A stretch of DNA of 64,000 nucleotides. It comes from Nocardia aurantia (lineage in GTDB: Bacteria > Actinomycetota > Actinomycetes > Mycobacteriales > Mycobacteriaceae). The stretch lies in the NCBI RefSeq assembly GCF_009604425.1, contig NZ_WEGI01000009.1, positions 372,001 through 436,000 on the forward strand. Direction: 5' to 3'. Below the pieces are notes generated by a model. It had not been told where the DNA came from. It was given only the letters and a program-made list of their open reading frames with translations, and made no database searches. Positions 17,656-24,353 of this stretch are shown here, one piece after another. Both the position numbers and the translations under genes were made by a program. Position 1 is the first letter of the stretch, and each line of letters starts with the position of its first letter.

Positions 17656-18633
17656 TCACTCGCCGAGCCGGTGCGCCGCGAGGTGTTCGGCGGGAATCGT
17701 GCCCATCCGCCCGGCCTCGAAATCCTCGATGGCTTCGATGATCTCCTGCCGCGAATTCATCACGAACGGCCCGTACTGCACGACCGGTTCCCGGATCGGC
17801 TCGCCGCCGAGCAGCAGGATCTCGAGGTTGCCGGTCGGGGTGTCCTGCCGCGCGTCCGCGGTCACCGTCAGCGCGTCGCCGTGGCCGAGGACGGCCAGTT
17901 GCCCGGCGGTGACCGGCCGGCCCTCCGCTCCGGCCGTGCCGCTGCCGGACAGCACGTAGACCATCGACGAGAAGTGCTGTGGCCAGGGCATTTCCAGTCG
18001 CGCGCCGGGGGCGATCGAGGCGTGCGCGTAGGCGATCGGAGTGTAGGTGGACCCCGGACCCTCGAACCCGTCGATCGTGCCGGCGATGATCCGCACCAGC
18101 GCGCCGCCGTCGTGGGAGCTGACCAGGGTGAGTTCGCTCGCGCGCAGGTCCTGGTAGCGCGGCGGGGCCATCTTGAGCGCGCGCGGCAGGTTCACCCACA
18201 GCTGGATGCCGTGGAAGGTGCCGCCGGAGATCACCAGCGGTTCGTCCGGCAGTTCGTCGTGCAGGATGCCGGAGCCGGCGGTCATCCACTGGGTGTCGCC
18301 CTCGCTGATGACGCCACCGCCGCCGTTGGAGTCGTGATGGACCATGGTCCCGTCGAGCATGTAGGTGACGGTCTCGAAACCGCGATGCGGATGCCAGGGC
18401 GCTCCCTTGGCCTCGTACGGCTGATAAGCGACCGGGCCCATCTGGTCGAGCAGGATGAACGGATCGGCCGAGCGCAGCTCCGGGCCGGGGAACGGCCGGG
18501 TGACCAGGAATCCGGCGCCCTCGCGCTGGGTTCGCCCGGTGACCACGGCCTGTACCGGCCGCTGCCGCTGGGTCTCGGCGGGACGGGACAGCCGCGGCAG
18601 CACCAGGATGTCGTCGACGGTGATGGCGGGCAT
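17656..18633 (-). CDS. pirin family bicupin protein
   Basis: 325 residues. Pirin signature: DPFILLDQMGP, then HPHRGFETVTYMLDG and GDTQWMTAGSGILHDE. His ligands of the N-terminal cupin are in the HPHRGFET motif. The C-terminal half has the pirin_C cupin (SMVYVLSGSGTAG). Some pirins are quercetinases; this one's substrate is unknown. It is divergent from a MarR gene 59 bp away, the usual layout for MarR-controlled pirins. A TTGGT-N10-ACCAA dyad (18652-18671) in the gap is a possible operator. Confidence 0.9.
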   Translation of the reverse strand: MPAITVDDILVLPRLSRPAETQRQRPVQAVVTGRTQREGAGFLVTRPFPGPELRSADPFILLDQMGPVAYQPYEAKGAPWHPHRGFETVTYMLDGTMVHHDSNGGGGVISEGDTQWMTAGSGILHDELPDEPLVISGGTFHGIQLWVNLPRALKMAPPRYQDLRASELTLVSSHDGGALVRIIAGTIDGFEGPGSTYTPIAYAHASIAPGARLEMPWPQHFSSMVYVLSGSGTAGAEGRPVTAGQLAVLGHGDALTVTADARQDTPTGNLEILLLGGEPIREPVVQYGPFVMNSRQEIIEAIEDFEAGRMGTIPAEHLAAHRLGE

Positions 18634-18692
18634 GAGGACCTCCTCGGACAGTTGGTGTCCATGTCAACCAAAAGCTGACTAGGATCATTCCC

Positions 18693-19154
18693 ATGGTGCG
18701 ATGGCTGACCGCCGAGGAGCAGACGACCTGGTCGGCGTACATCCGGATGCGGCAGCGGCTGGAAGCCGCGATGGCGGCGGGCCTCGCCCGCGACGGCCTG
18801 TCGATGCCGGACTACGAGATCATGGTCGCGCTGTCGGCGGCCCCCGGCGGCCGGCTGCGGGCCCGCGACCTGGCCGCGGAGATCTGCTGGGACAAGAGCC
18901 GGTTGTCGAAACACCTGGCCCGCATGGACACTCGTGGGCTGATCGAGCGGGCCCCCGCCGCCGACGACGCGCGCGGCATCTCGGTCTGCCTGACCGAGCG
19001 CGGGCGGGAGGCGTTGCGGCGGGCGGCTCCCAATCATGTCGAACTCGTCCGGCAGCTGTTCGTGGACGAACTGACCCCCGACGAGTCGACGTTGTTGCGC
19101 ACGTTGTCCGATCGGGTCGCCACCGCGGCCGAGGAGCTGGGCGGTATCGACTGA
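18693..19154 (+). CDS. MarR family transcriptional regulator
   Basis: 153 residues with the winged helix of MarR: LSMPDYEIMVALSAAPGG, LRARDLAAEICWDKSRLSKHLARMDTRGL and DARGISVCLTERGREAL. Divergent from pirin, so probably its repressor and autoregulator. In many actinobacteria similar MarR-pirin pairs respond to electrophiles or flavonoids; the ligand here is unknown. Confidence 0.9.
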   Translation: MVRWLTAEEQTTWSAYIRMRQRLEAAMAAGLARDGLSMPDYEIMVALSAAPGGRLRARDLAAEICWDKSRLSKHLARMDTRGLIERAPAADDARGISVCLTERGREALRRAAPNHVELVRQLFVDELTPDESTLLRTLSDRVATAAEELGGID

Positions 19155-19254
19155 GCGGCTGGTCTCCGCCGTTCGGGCCCGTTTCGCAGCCCCGGCCGCC
19201 GTGGTGGTCGCAGCCGTCGTTCGCCGAGTGGTGATCGCTGTGGACGCTGCGCGA

Positions 19255-19276
19255 GGTCGCGACGGTCGTCGCGACC
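19255..19276. terminator. hairpin between convergent genes
   Basis: 9-bp arms GGTCGCGAC/GTCGCGACC around GGTC, in the 263-bp gap between MarR (ends 19154) and the convergent hypothetical gene. No other feature is seen in the gap. Confidence 0.5.
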
Positions 19277-19417
19277 GGGACGCGGGTGGCCGGGCCGGGG
19301 CGGACGACGTGGATCCCTGAATGTTTCGGCGGTACAGCTGTTTCGGCGCATGCGGGCGCGGTCCGGTGAATCCGCGGCCTCGACGTCGCCGGCCGATCGG
19401 GTGGCTTCGGGCGCCGC

Positions 19418-19756
19418 TCAGGGTCCGGCGGTCCACGGGCGGACCGGTGGTTTGACCCAGAGGATCTTCTCGTCGGCGTGCTCGCGCCGGGCGGCGGGAT
19501 GCTGGGGGTTGCGGGCGGCCCAGGCGTCCTTCTCGTTCAGCAGGTCGGCGACCAGGGTCCAGGTCTCGTCGGTGCTGGGCGGGTTGATCCCGGCGGCCCG
19601 GGCGAGCTTGCGGCGGGCGGGGTCGGGCAGCTCGAGGAGGTCGGCGCCGGTGATGTCGCGCTGCCAGACGTAACCGGCCAGCCGGCGGGCCTTCTCGGCG
19701 CGTTCCTTCGAGGCGTGCCCGGTGTGGGCCCAGTCGGTGTTGTCCTTGTCGGTCAT
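19418..19756 (-). CDS. conserved hypothetical protein
   Basis: 112 residues starting MTDKDNTDWAHTG; an in-frame ATG at 19768 would add four. Basic and helical, with KARRLAGYVWQRDITGADLL, PDPARRKLARAAGINPP and a Trp-rich C-terminus (ILWVKPPVRPW). I do not recognise the family. It lies 56 bp downstream of a MarR gene on the same strand, so co-transcription is possible. Confidence 0.6.
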   Translation of the reverse strand: MTDKDNTDWAHTGHASKERAEKARRLAGYVWQRDITGADLLELPDPARRKLARAAGINPPSTDETWTLVADLLNEKDAWAARNPQHPAARREHADEKILWVKPPVRPWTAGP

Positions 19757-19824
19757 GGCGAACGTCATCCTGGGCGGCGGGTGCGGGGGATCGGCGAGGC
19801 CGTGGTTCGAGCGTAGTGGTCCGC

Positions 19825-20271
19825 TCACCAGGCGGTGGGCCGGACCCGGCCCGGCCGGACCACCCGGGTCAGCCGGTCGCGCAGCTCGGCGACGGCGGGC
19901 CCGCCCAGGACGGCCGCCCAGCGGGCCGTGAAGTCGTTCGCGGCGGCGTCCGCCGCGCGGGTGACGGCCCAGCCGCGGTCGGTGAGGGTGATCAGCCGGG
20001 CGCGGGCGTCGCGTGGATGCGGGTTGCGGACCGCGTAGCCCTTCGTCACGAGTTCCTCGACCAGCTGGCTGGCGGCCTGTTTGGTGACGCCGAGGTGGTC
20101 GGCGATCTCGCCGACGGTCGCGCCGTCGGGGGCCATGCGGACGAACGCGAAACCGTGGGTGGGCCGGAGGTCGGTGAACCCGGCCGCCGTCACGCCGGCA
20201 TGGATGGCGTCGGTGACCTCCGCGGCCGCCGCCAGCAGGATCAACGGGAGGTCGGACGCGGGTGCGGGCAT
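19825..20271 (-). CDS. MarR family transcriptional regulator
   Basis: 148 residues. MarR fold: HGFAFVRMAPDGATVGEIADHLGVTKQAASQLVEELVTKGY, then RDARARLITLTDRG. Divergent from a cupin gene 81 bp away, and the gap contains two dyads that overlap a near-consensus promoter. Most simply it represses the cupin gene and itself. Confidence 0.9.
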   Translation of the reverse strand: MPAPASDLPLILLAAAAEVTDAIHAGVTAAGFTDLRPTHGFAFVRMAPDGATVGEIADHLGVTKQAASQLVEELVTKGYAVRNPHPRDARARLITLTDRGWAVTRAADAAANDFTARWAAVLGGPAVAELRDRLTRVVRPGRVRPTAW

Positions 20272-20287
20272 GGCTACATGGTGGCAC

Positions 20288-20334
20288 TTGACAGATTGGT
20301 CAACAAGCTTGACTATATGGACAAGCTACTTGTC
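20288..20334 (+). promoter_or_regulatory. cupin promoter with twin MarR-like dyads
   Basis: TTGACA (20288-20293), 17 bp, then GACTAT (20311-20316) fits a sigma-70-type promoter reading toward the cupin gene. GTCAACAAGCTTGAC (20299-20313, 5-bp arms) fills the spacer, and the perfect dyad GACAAGCTACTTGTC (20320-20334) lies 21 bp further, two helical turns. Binding there would block RNA polymerase. Confidence 0.6.
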
Positions 20335-20352
20335 TATCTGAGGAGTTGTCCG

Positions 20353-20727
20353 ATGCCCGTCATCCACGCCGCCGACGCCGAGGTCCACGCCATGCACAAC
20401 GCCACCTTCACCTCCTATGTCCGGCCGAGTACCGGGAGCAAGGAGATCTGCCTGTGGCGGCTGGAGGTCGAACCCGGCACCGTCGGCCAGGGCCACCGCG
20501 TCCTGCGGGAGGAGGTGTTCCTGATGCTCTCCGGCACCGCCGAACTCACCGTCGACGACGAGACCACCACCCTGGTCGCGGGCGACGCGGCCGTCGTGCC
20601 CGCCGGATCGGTTCTGCGCGTGGACAATCCGAGCACGACGCCGGCGGCGTTCGCGGTGGTGGTGCCGGTCGGGTTCAGCGCCGAACTGGCGGACGGCACC
20701 CCGATCACCCCGCGCTGGGTGAGCTGA
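20353..20727 (+). CDS. cupin domain protein
   Basis: 124 residues, a single small beta-barrel cupin: RLEVEPGTVGQGHRVLREEVFLMLSG, then VAGDAAVVPAGSVLRVDNP. The first cupin motif has H and EE positions for metal, but the second motif lacks the usual late His (VLRVDN), so metal binding is uncertain. AGGAG sits 8 nt before the ATG. Probably regulated by the divergent MarR. Confidence 0.85.
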   Translation: MPVIHAADAEVHAMHNATFTSYVRPSTGSKEICLWRLEVEPGTVGQGHRVLREEVFLMLSGTAELTVDDETTTLVAGDAAVVPAGSVLRVDNPSTTPAAFAVVVPVGFSAELADGTPITPRWVS

Positions 20728-20740
20728 ACCGAATTCGCGC

Positions 20741-20759
20741 GTAACCCGTTGCGCTATCT
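20741..20759 (+). promoter_or_regulatory. motif shared with 22725-22743, upstream of the ECF sigma gene
   Basis: GTAACCCGTTGCGCTATCT, 70 bp before the sigma gene start. It matches the sequence before the cupredoxin gene at 17 of 19 positions. The pair of positions suggests an autoregulated promoter element of this sigma factor, but a standard -35/-10 spacing is not evident. Confidence 0.5.
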
Positions 20760-20810
20760 ACACGCGGGGCGTATCGAGACGCCCGCGAAATCGCAACGGG
20801 AGGGCGGCAC

Positions 20811-21404
20811 ATGGCCGGACGACCTGGGTCCGAGTACCGGGCTGCCCGGCCGCGCGCACCCGAACTGCGGTTGGTGCCCGCGAACGGTTACGCCGATTGG
20901 GATTCGGTCTACCGGGACAACGTGTCCTGGGTGTACGGGCTGCTGTTCGGCAAGGTCGGCAACCGGCCCGACGCCGAGGATCTGACCGCCGAGGTGTTCA
21001 CCACGGCCCTCCCGCCGCTACGGCTCGACGCGACCATCCCGGAGGTACGCGCCTATCTGCGGGCCACCGCCCGGACCGTGCTCGCGGCGCACTGGAAGGC
21101 CCGGCTCGGCCGGGAGATCACCACGATCGATCCGGATGACATCGATTCCGGCGCATTGGGTTCCGGTGCGCTCGCGGCGGAACCACTGCCGGAACCCGAG
21201 GCGGGCGGCGCGGAACGGCGAGCTCGCGCCCTGCTCGACCGATTGCCGCCGAGATACCGGCGCATACTGGAACTCCGTTTCCTCCAGGGATTGTCGGTGC
21301 GTGACGCCGCCGCAGAGCTGGAGGTCACGGTCGCGAACGCGAAGGTGTTGCAGCACAGGGCCATACAGATGGCGGCCCGAGCGGATGAGGAGGACCGGGC
21401 ATGA
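20811..21404 (+). CDS. ECF-type RNA polymerase sigma factor
   Basis: 197 residues. Region 2: DWDSVYRDNVSWVYGLLFGKVGN, then DAEDLTAEVFTTAL (the D-A-E-D-L-T core of ECF factors). Region 4: LDRLPPRYRRILELRFLQGLSVRDAAAELEVTVANAKVLQHRAI. The linker is longer than usual and acidic. The stop overlaps the next ATG by 4 nt, and the operon continues into a membrane Rieske protein. No classical zinc anti-sigma gene is adjacent. Confidence 0.92.
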   Translation: MAGRPGSEYRAARPRAPELRLVPANGYADWDSVYRDNVSWVYGLLFGKVGNRPDAEDLTAEVFTTALPPLRLDATIPEVRAYLRATARTVLAAHWKARLGREITTIDPDDIDSGALGSGALAAEPLPEPEAGGAERRARALLDRLPPRYRRILELRFLQGLSVRDAAAELEVTVANAKVLQHRAIQMAARADEEDRA

Positions 21405-21865
21405 CCGCGGCATCGCCCGAACGCATCCCTGTGCCCGCTCCGCGCCATGCGGTGGCGCCTCCGCGCACCGGACTCATCTCGCCCCGGGCGATGCCGGTGC
21501 CGCCGCGGGTGACAACTTCTCCGTCTCCGACGACTTCGGCTCCGTCCCGGTCGGCGGTGACTCCCGTCCCGGCGGTCACGGTACCGGCTTCGGCGAAAGC
21601 GTCTGTATGCCGGGTGATTTCGCCGGGATCGGTACCGGGAGTTTCGCTGCCTGCGACGGCTCCGGCTTCGCGCCGGCAGACGACGTCGCTGTGCCCGGCG
21701 ACTCCGGTGTCGTATCCGGCGAGAACCTCCTTGCGAGCGATCATTTCGGTGCCGTTTTCGGCGACCGCTCCGTTGCGCCATGCGATATGGGTATCGGATC
21801 CAGCGGTGTTGTGGTCGCCCCCTGAGCAGAGGTTGTCAGCGGCCGGGAGCGAGGTGACGACGTGA
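21401..21865 (+). CDS. Pro/Ser/Thr/Ala-rich hypothetical protein in the sigma operon
   Basis: 154 residues of low complexity (PVPAPRHAVAPPRTG, VTTSPSPTTSAPSRSAV) with no transmembrane segment or known domain. It is supported mainly by position: its ATG overlaps the sigma stop by 4 nt and its TGA overlaps the Rieske GTG by 4 nt, which would couple translation of all three. Other frames here are also open, including a Gly/Asp-rich one, so the product could be frameshifted or merely a coupling device. It occupies the slot where an anti-sigma factor usually lies. Confidence 0.5.
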   Translation: MTAASPERIPVPAPRHAVAPPRTGLISPRAMPVPPRVTTSPSPTTSAPSRSAVTPVPAVTVPASAKASVCRVISPGSVPGVSLPATAPASRRQTTSLCPATPVSYPARTSLRAIISVPFSATAPLRHAIWVSDPAVLWSPPEQRLSAAGSEVTT

Positions 21866-22572
21866 GCGACAGAGATGTCGAGCGCTACGTCGAGGATCTG
21901 CTTGCCGGTCGACGGCCGCGGCCGTGGCAGCCGACCGACGAGGAGGCGGAGCGCCTGCGCACCGCCATCACCATGCGGGCCGGACGTCCCGGCGGCGATG
22001 TGCCCACCGAGGAGTTCCGCACCGATCTGCGCCGCCGGCTGGCCGCCGAACTCGGCGAGCCGGGTGCCGAAGACTCACCGGCGACCGAGGGCGACAACCC
22101 GATTCGACGGCGATGGCTGCTCGGCGCCTCGGCCGCGGCCGTCACCGCCGCGGCCGCAGGGGTGGGGGTGGGGGTGGGGGCGGTCGCCGAGCACGCCGCC
22201 TCCGGGGGCGGGCAGTCGACACCGCAGGCCGACCCGGTCATCGTGCCCACCGAGGGCGAATGGCATACGGTGGCCGCATCCGCCGATCTGGCCGACGGGG
22301 GCACGATCTCGTTCGACACGGGCTCGATGCGCGGATTCGTCTGCCGCCGTGGTGATCTCGTGTACGCCCTGTCGGGTATCTGCACCCATCAGGGCTGTGC
22401 GCTGTGGTTCGACGCGCCGGTACTGCGCTGTCCCTGCCATCGCACCTCCTTCGACACGGCGGGGCAGGTGGTCACCCATCAGCTGCCGCGGTCGCCGGCT
22501 CCGTTGCCGCGTATCCGGGTGCGCGAGAACAACGGCGCGATAGAAATTTTCGCGCCGAATCGCCCAGCTTGA
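21862..22572 (+). CDS. membrane-anchored Rieske [2Fe-2S] protein with cytosolic N-terminal domain
   Basis: 236 residues. Residues 1-80 are a charged helical domain with no cofactor ligands (VERYVEDLLAGRRPRPW, FRTDLRRRLAAEL). A Tat-like RRRWLLG and a transmembrane helix follow (about 83-109; a Val/Gly repeat ends it), then an extracytoplasmic Rieske domain: CTHQGC (Cys174, His176, Cys179) and CPCH (Cys190, Cys192, His193). Cys179/Cys192 match the disulfide pair of high-potential bc1-type Rieske proteins. The one-pass topology with a cytosolic helical domain, encoded with a sigma factor, is what an anti-sigma factor would look like; that role is inference. Confidence 0.9.
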   Translation: MSDRDVERYVEDLLAGRRPRPWQPTDEEAERLRTAITMRAGRPGGDVPTEEFRTDLRRRLAAELGEPGAEDSPATEGDNPIRRRWLLGASAAAVTAAAAGVGVGVGAVAEHAASGGGQSTPQADPVIVPTEGEWHTVAASADLADGGTISFDTGSMRGFVCRRGDLVYALSGICTHQGCALWFDAPVLRCPCHRTSFDTAGQVVTHQLPRSPAPLPRIRVRENNGAIEIFAPNRPA

Positions 22573-22589
22573 GCCGCCCGGCTTGAGTC

Positions 22590-22658
22590 GGCCGGGGTGG
22601 ACGCGGCTGAGGTGGACGCGGCTGGGGTGGACGCGGCCGGGGCGGACGCGGCCGGGGT
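22590..22658. repeat. 15-bp tandem repeat, 4.6 copies
   Basis: Units of the form GGCYGRGGYGGACGC at 22590, 22605, 22620 and 22635, then a partial unit at 22650. It lies just after the Rieske stop and before the cupredoxin promoter motif. Non-coding on the + strand as far as I can see; a minisatellite prone to length change. Confidence 0.85.
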
Positions 22659-22724
22659 AGCGTGGTCGACCTGCCTGGTCGCGCTCGTCGCGGACCGGAA
22701 CATGTTCGGCCGGTCGACGTGCCT

Positions 22725-22743
22725 GTAACCCGGTTCGCTATCT
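22725..22743 (+). promoter_or_regulatory. motif shared with 20741-20759, upstream of the cupredoxin gene
   Basis: GTAACCCGGTTCGCTATCT, 82 bp before the cupredoxin ATG. It matches the element before the ECF sigma gene at 17 of 19 positions (GTAACCCG and CGCTATCT identical), which suggests both units belong to one regulon. Confidence 0.5.
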
Positions 22744-22806
22744 CCTCACGACGGCATCGCACCGCCCGGTGATGATCGAATGCCGTTGTCCTGGAGGAGA
22801 TCACGA

Positions 22807-23307
22807 ATGAGATCCGCTACCGCAAGAAGGCGCTCGCCGATCGGCGTGCTGGCCGTGGCCGCCTGCGCCGCCGCCGTGACGGCCTGCGGCACAACGACTT
22901 CGACCGGCACGCCGGCGGCCCCCACGCCGGTGTTCGCCCCCGGCTCGGAAACTCCGGGCTTCCCCGCCCACGGCACCCCGATGCCGGACATGCCCGGCAT
23001 GTCGATGCCGCCCGTCACCACCGCGGCCACATCGGCACCCGCCACTGTCCCCACCGGAACCCCGGCGGTGACCATCGACAACTTCGCGTTCGCCCCGGCC
23101 GCACTCACGGTCCGGGTCGGCAGCACGGTCACCTGGACCAACCGCGACGAGGAACCACATACCGTGGTCAGCGCGGACGGCACCCTGCACTCGCCCGGAA
23201 TGGGTACCGGCGCAACGTATTCCTTCACCTTCACCAAGGCGGGCACCGTCGACTACGTGTGTTCCATCCACCCGTTCATGCACGGCACCGTGGTGGTGAC
23301 GCCGTGA
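22807..23307 (+). CDS. exported cupredoxin (type 1 copper protein)
   Basis: 166 residues. Signal region with possible lipobox cysteines Cys20 (VAAC) or Cys27 (VTAC). A Met/His/Pro-rich linker (HGTPMPDMPGMSMPP, 55-69) looks copper-binding. The cupredoxin domain spans 85-166 with the type 1 ligand set His118 (EEPHTV), Cys152, His155 and Met158 (CSIHPFMHG). Likely a cell-surface electron carrier or copper-handling protein. GGAGGAG precedes the ATG by 7 nt. Its GTGA overlaps the next gene, and its promoter region shares a motif with the upstream sigma operon. Confidence 0.92.
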   Translation: MRSATARRRSPIGVLAVAACAAAVTACGTTTSTGTPAAPTPVFAPGSETPGFPAHGTPMPDMPGMSMPPVTTAATSAPATVPTGTPAVTIDNFAFAPAALTVRVGSTVTWTNRDEEPHTVVSADGTLHSPGMGTGATYSFTFTKAGTVDYVCSIHPFMHGTVVVTP

Positions 23308-24230
23308 CCGGGCAGGAGGGGATGAGTCGTCGCGAACTGCTCCGGCACTCCGCGTGGTTCGGGGCTGCGGTCGGCCTGTCGGTCGCCGGCGGTGCGGTGG
23401 TCGCACAGGTCGCCGGGCCACCGGCGGCGCGTGCCGAGACGGCCCGTCCGGATCTGCGATTCGTGCAACTGTCGGACAGTCATCTCGGCTTCCAGGGCCC
23501 GGCCAACGCCGATGTGACCGCCAGTTTCGCGGAGGCGATCGGCCGGGTGAACGCGCTCGGTTACGCCCCGGATTTCGTGATCCACACCGGCGATCTGACC
23601 CACCTGTCCACACCCGACCAGTTCGACCAGGTGAAGCAGATGCTGCTCGGTCTGAACACGCCGCACGTGTTCACCGTGCCCGGCGAGCACGATTCGGTGG
23701 ACGACGCGGGCCAGAAGTACCGGGCGGTCTTCGGCCACGGCACCCGCGGCGACGGCTGGTACAGCTTCGACATCGCCGGCGTCCACGTGATCGCCCTGGT
23801 CAACACCCTGAATCTGCAGAGTCTCGGCCATCTGGGCACCGATCAGGTGGACTTCGTCCGCAAGGACGTCGCGGGCCTGCGCTCGGACACCCCGATCGTC
23901 GTGTTCAGTCACATCCCGCTGTTCGCGATGTATCCCCAGTGGGGCTGGGGGACCGACGACGCGATGCAGGTACTGAGCCTGCTGAGCCGCTTCGACTCGG
24001 TGACCTGCCTCAACGGCCACGTGCACCAGCTGTTCAGCAAGACCGAGGACAAGGTCACCTTCCACAGCGCCACGACGACCGCGTATCCACTACCGCATCC
24101 GGGTGACGGCCCGGCTCCGAAACCGGTGACGCTCCCGCCGGGGCAACTGCACGCGGCCCTCGGTGTCCGTGAGGTCAGCTACCGGAAGGGGCAGCGGTCC
24201 CTGGCGGTCACGGATACGCCGCTGCCCTGA
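23304..24230 (+). CDS. Tat-exported metallophosphoesterase
   Basis: 308 residues, GTG start overlapping the cupredoxin stop by 4 nt. Tat signal SRRELLRHSAWFG (residues 8-20) with a hydrophobic stretch and AARA cleavage region. Calcineurin-like motifs: DSH (Asp58, His60), GDLTH (Asp97), GEHD (128-130, usually GNHD), SHIPL (His203) and NGHVH (His239, His241). The Asn-to-Glu change in the third motif alters a metal/phosphate ligand and may change substrate. Tat export fits a protein loaded with metal in the cytosol. Product class: phosphohydrolase of unknown extracytoplasmic substrate. Confidence 0.9.
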   Translation: MTGQEGMSRRELLRHSAWFGAAVGLSVAGGAVVAQVAGPPAARAETARPDLRFVQLSDSHLGFQGPANADVTASFAEAIGRVNALGYAPDFVIHTGDLTHLSTPDQFDQVKQMLLGLNTPHVFTVPGEHDSVDDAGQKYRAVFGHGTRGDGWYSFDIAGVHVIALVNTLNLQSLGHLGTDQVDFVRKDVAGLRSDTPIVVFSHIPLFAMYPQWGWGTDDAMQVLSLLSRFDSVTCLNGHVHQLFSKTEDKVTFHSATTTAYPLPHPGDGPAPKPVTLPPGQLHAALGVREVSYRKGQRSLAVTDTPLP

Positions 24231-24260
24231 TCGCGGGGGAATTCGCCGCTTCCACTCCCG

Positions 24261-24281
24261 TCGGAGAGTGTTATTCTCCGA
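24261..24281. promoter_or_regulatory. dyad upstream of the amidohydrolase operon
   Basis: TCGGAGA (24261-24267) and TCTCCGA (24275-24281) separated by GTGTTAT, 73 bp before the amidohydrolase GTG. It is the only clear dyad in the gap and a candidate operator for the TetR gene at 27317. Confidence 0.45.
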
Positions 24282-24353
24282 TAAAGAGATGACCAATCTC
24301 CAGGGATGTAGTCGGGGTCCCACGCGTGATCCCGGGAGCAGTGAGGTGTCAGG

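Noticed and set aside
17605..18678. 357-residue open frame opposite the pirin gene
   Set aside because: Composition is that of an antisense frame (Arg/Gly/His-rich) and the minus-strand pirin protein is unmistakable.
17653..18742. Alternative frames within the pirin locus read as transporters or enzymes
   Set aside because: No hydrophobic periodicity or motifs; shadows of the real gene.
20741..20759. GTAACC motif as a standard ECF -35 with CTATCT as -10
   Set aside because: The two conserved blocks are only 7 bp apart, too close for a -35/-10 pair; the element is reported only as a shared motif.
22590..22658. Tandem 15-bp units considered as a CRISPR array
   Set aside because: No spacers and unit length too short; a simple minisatellite.
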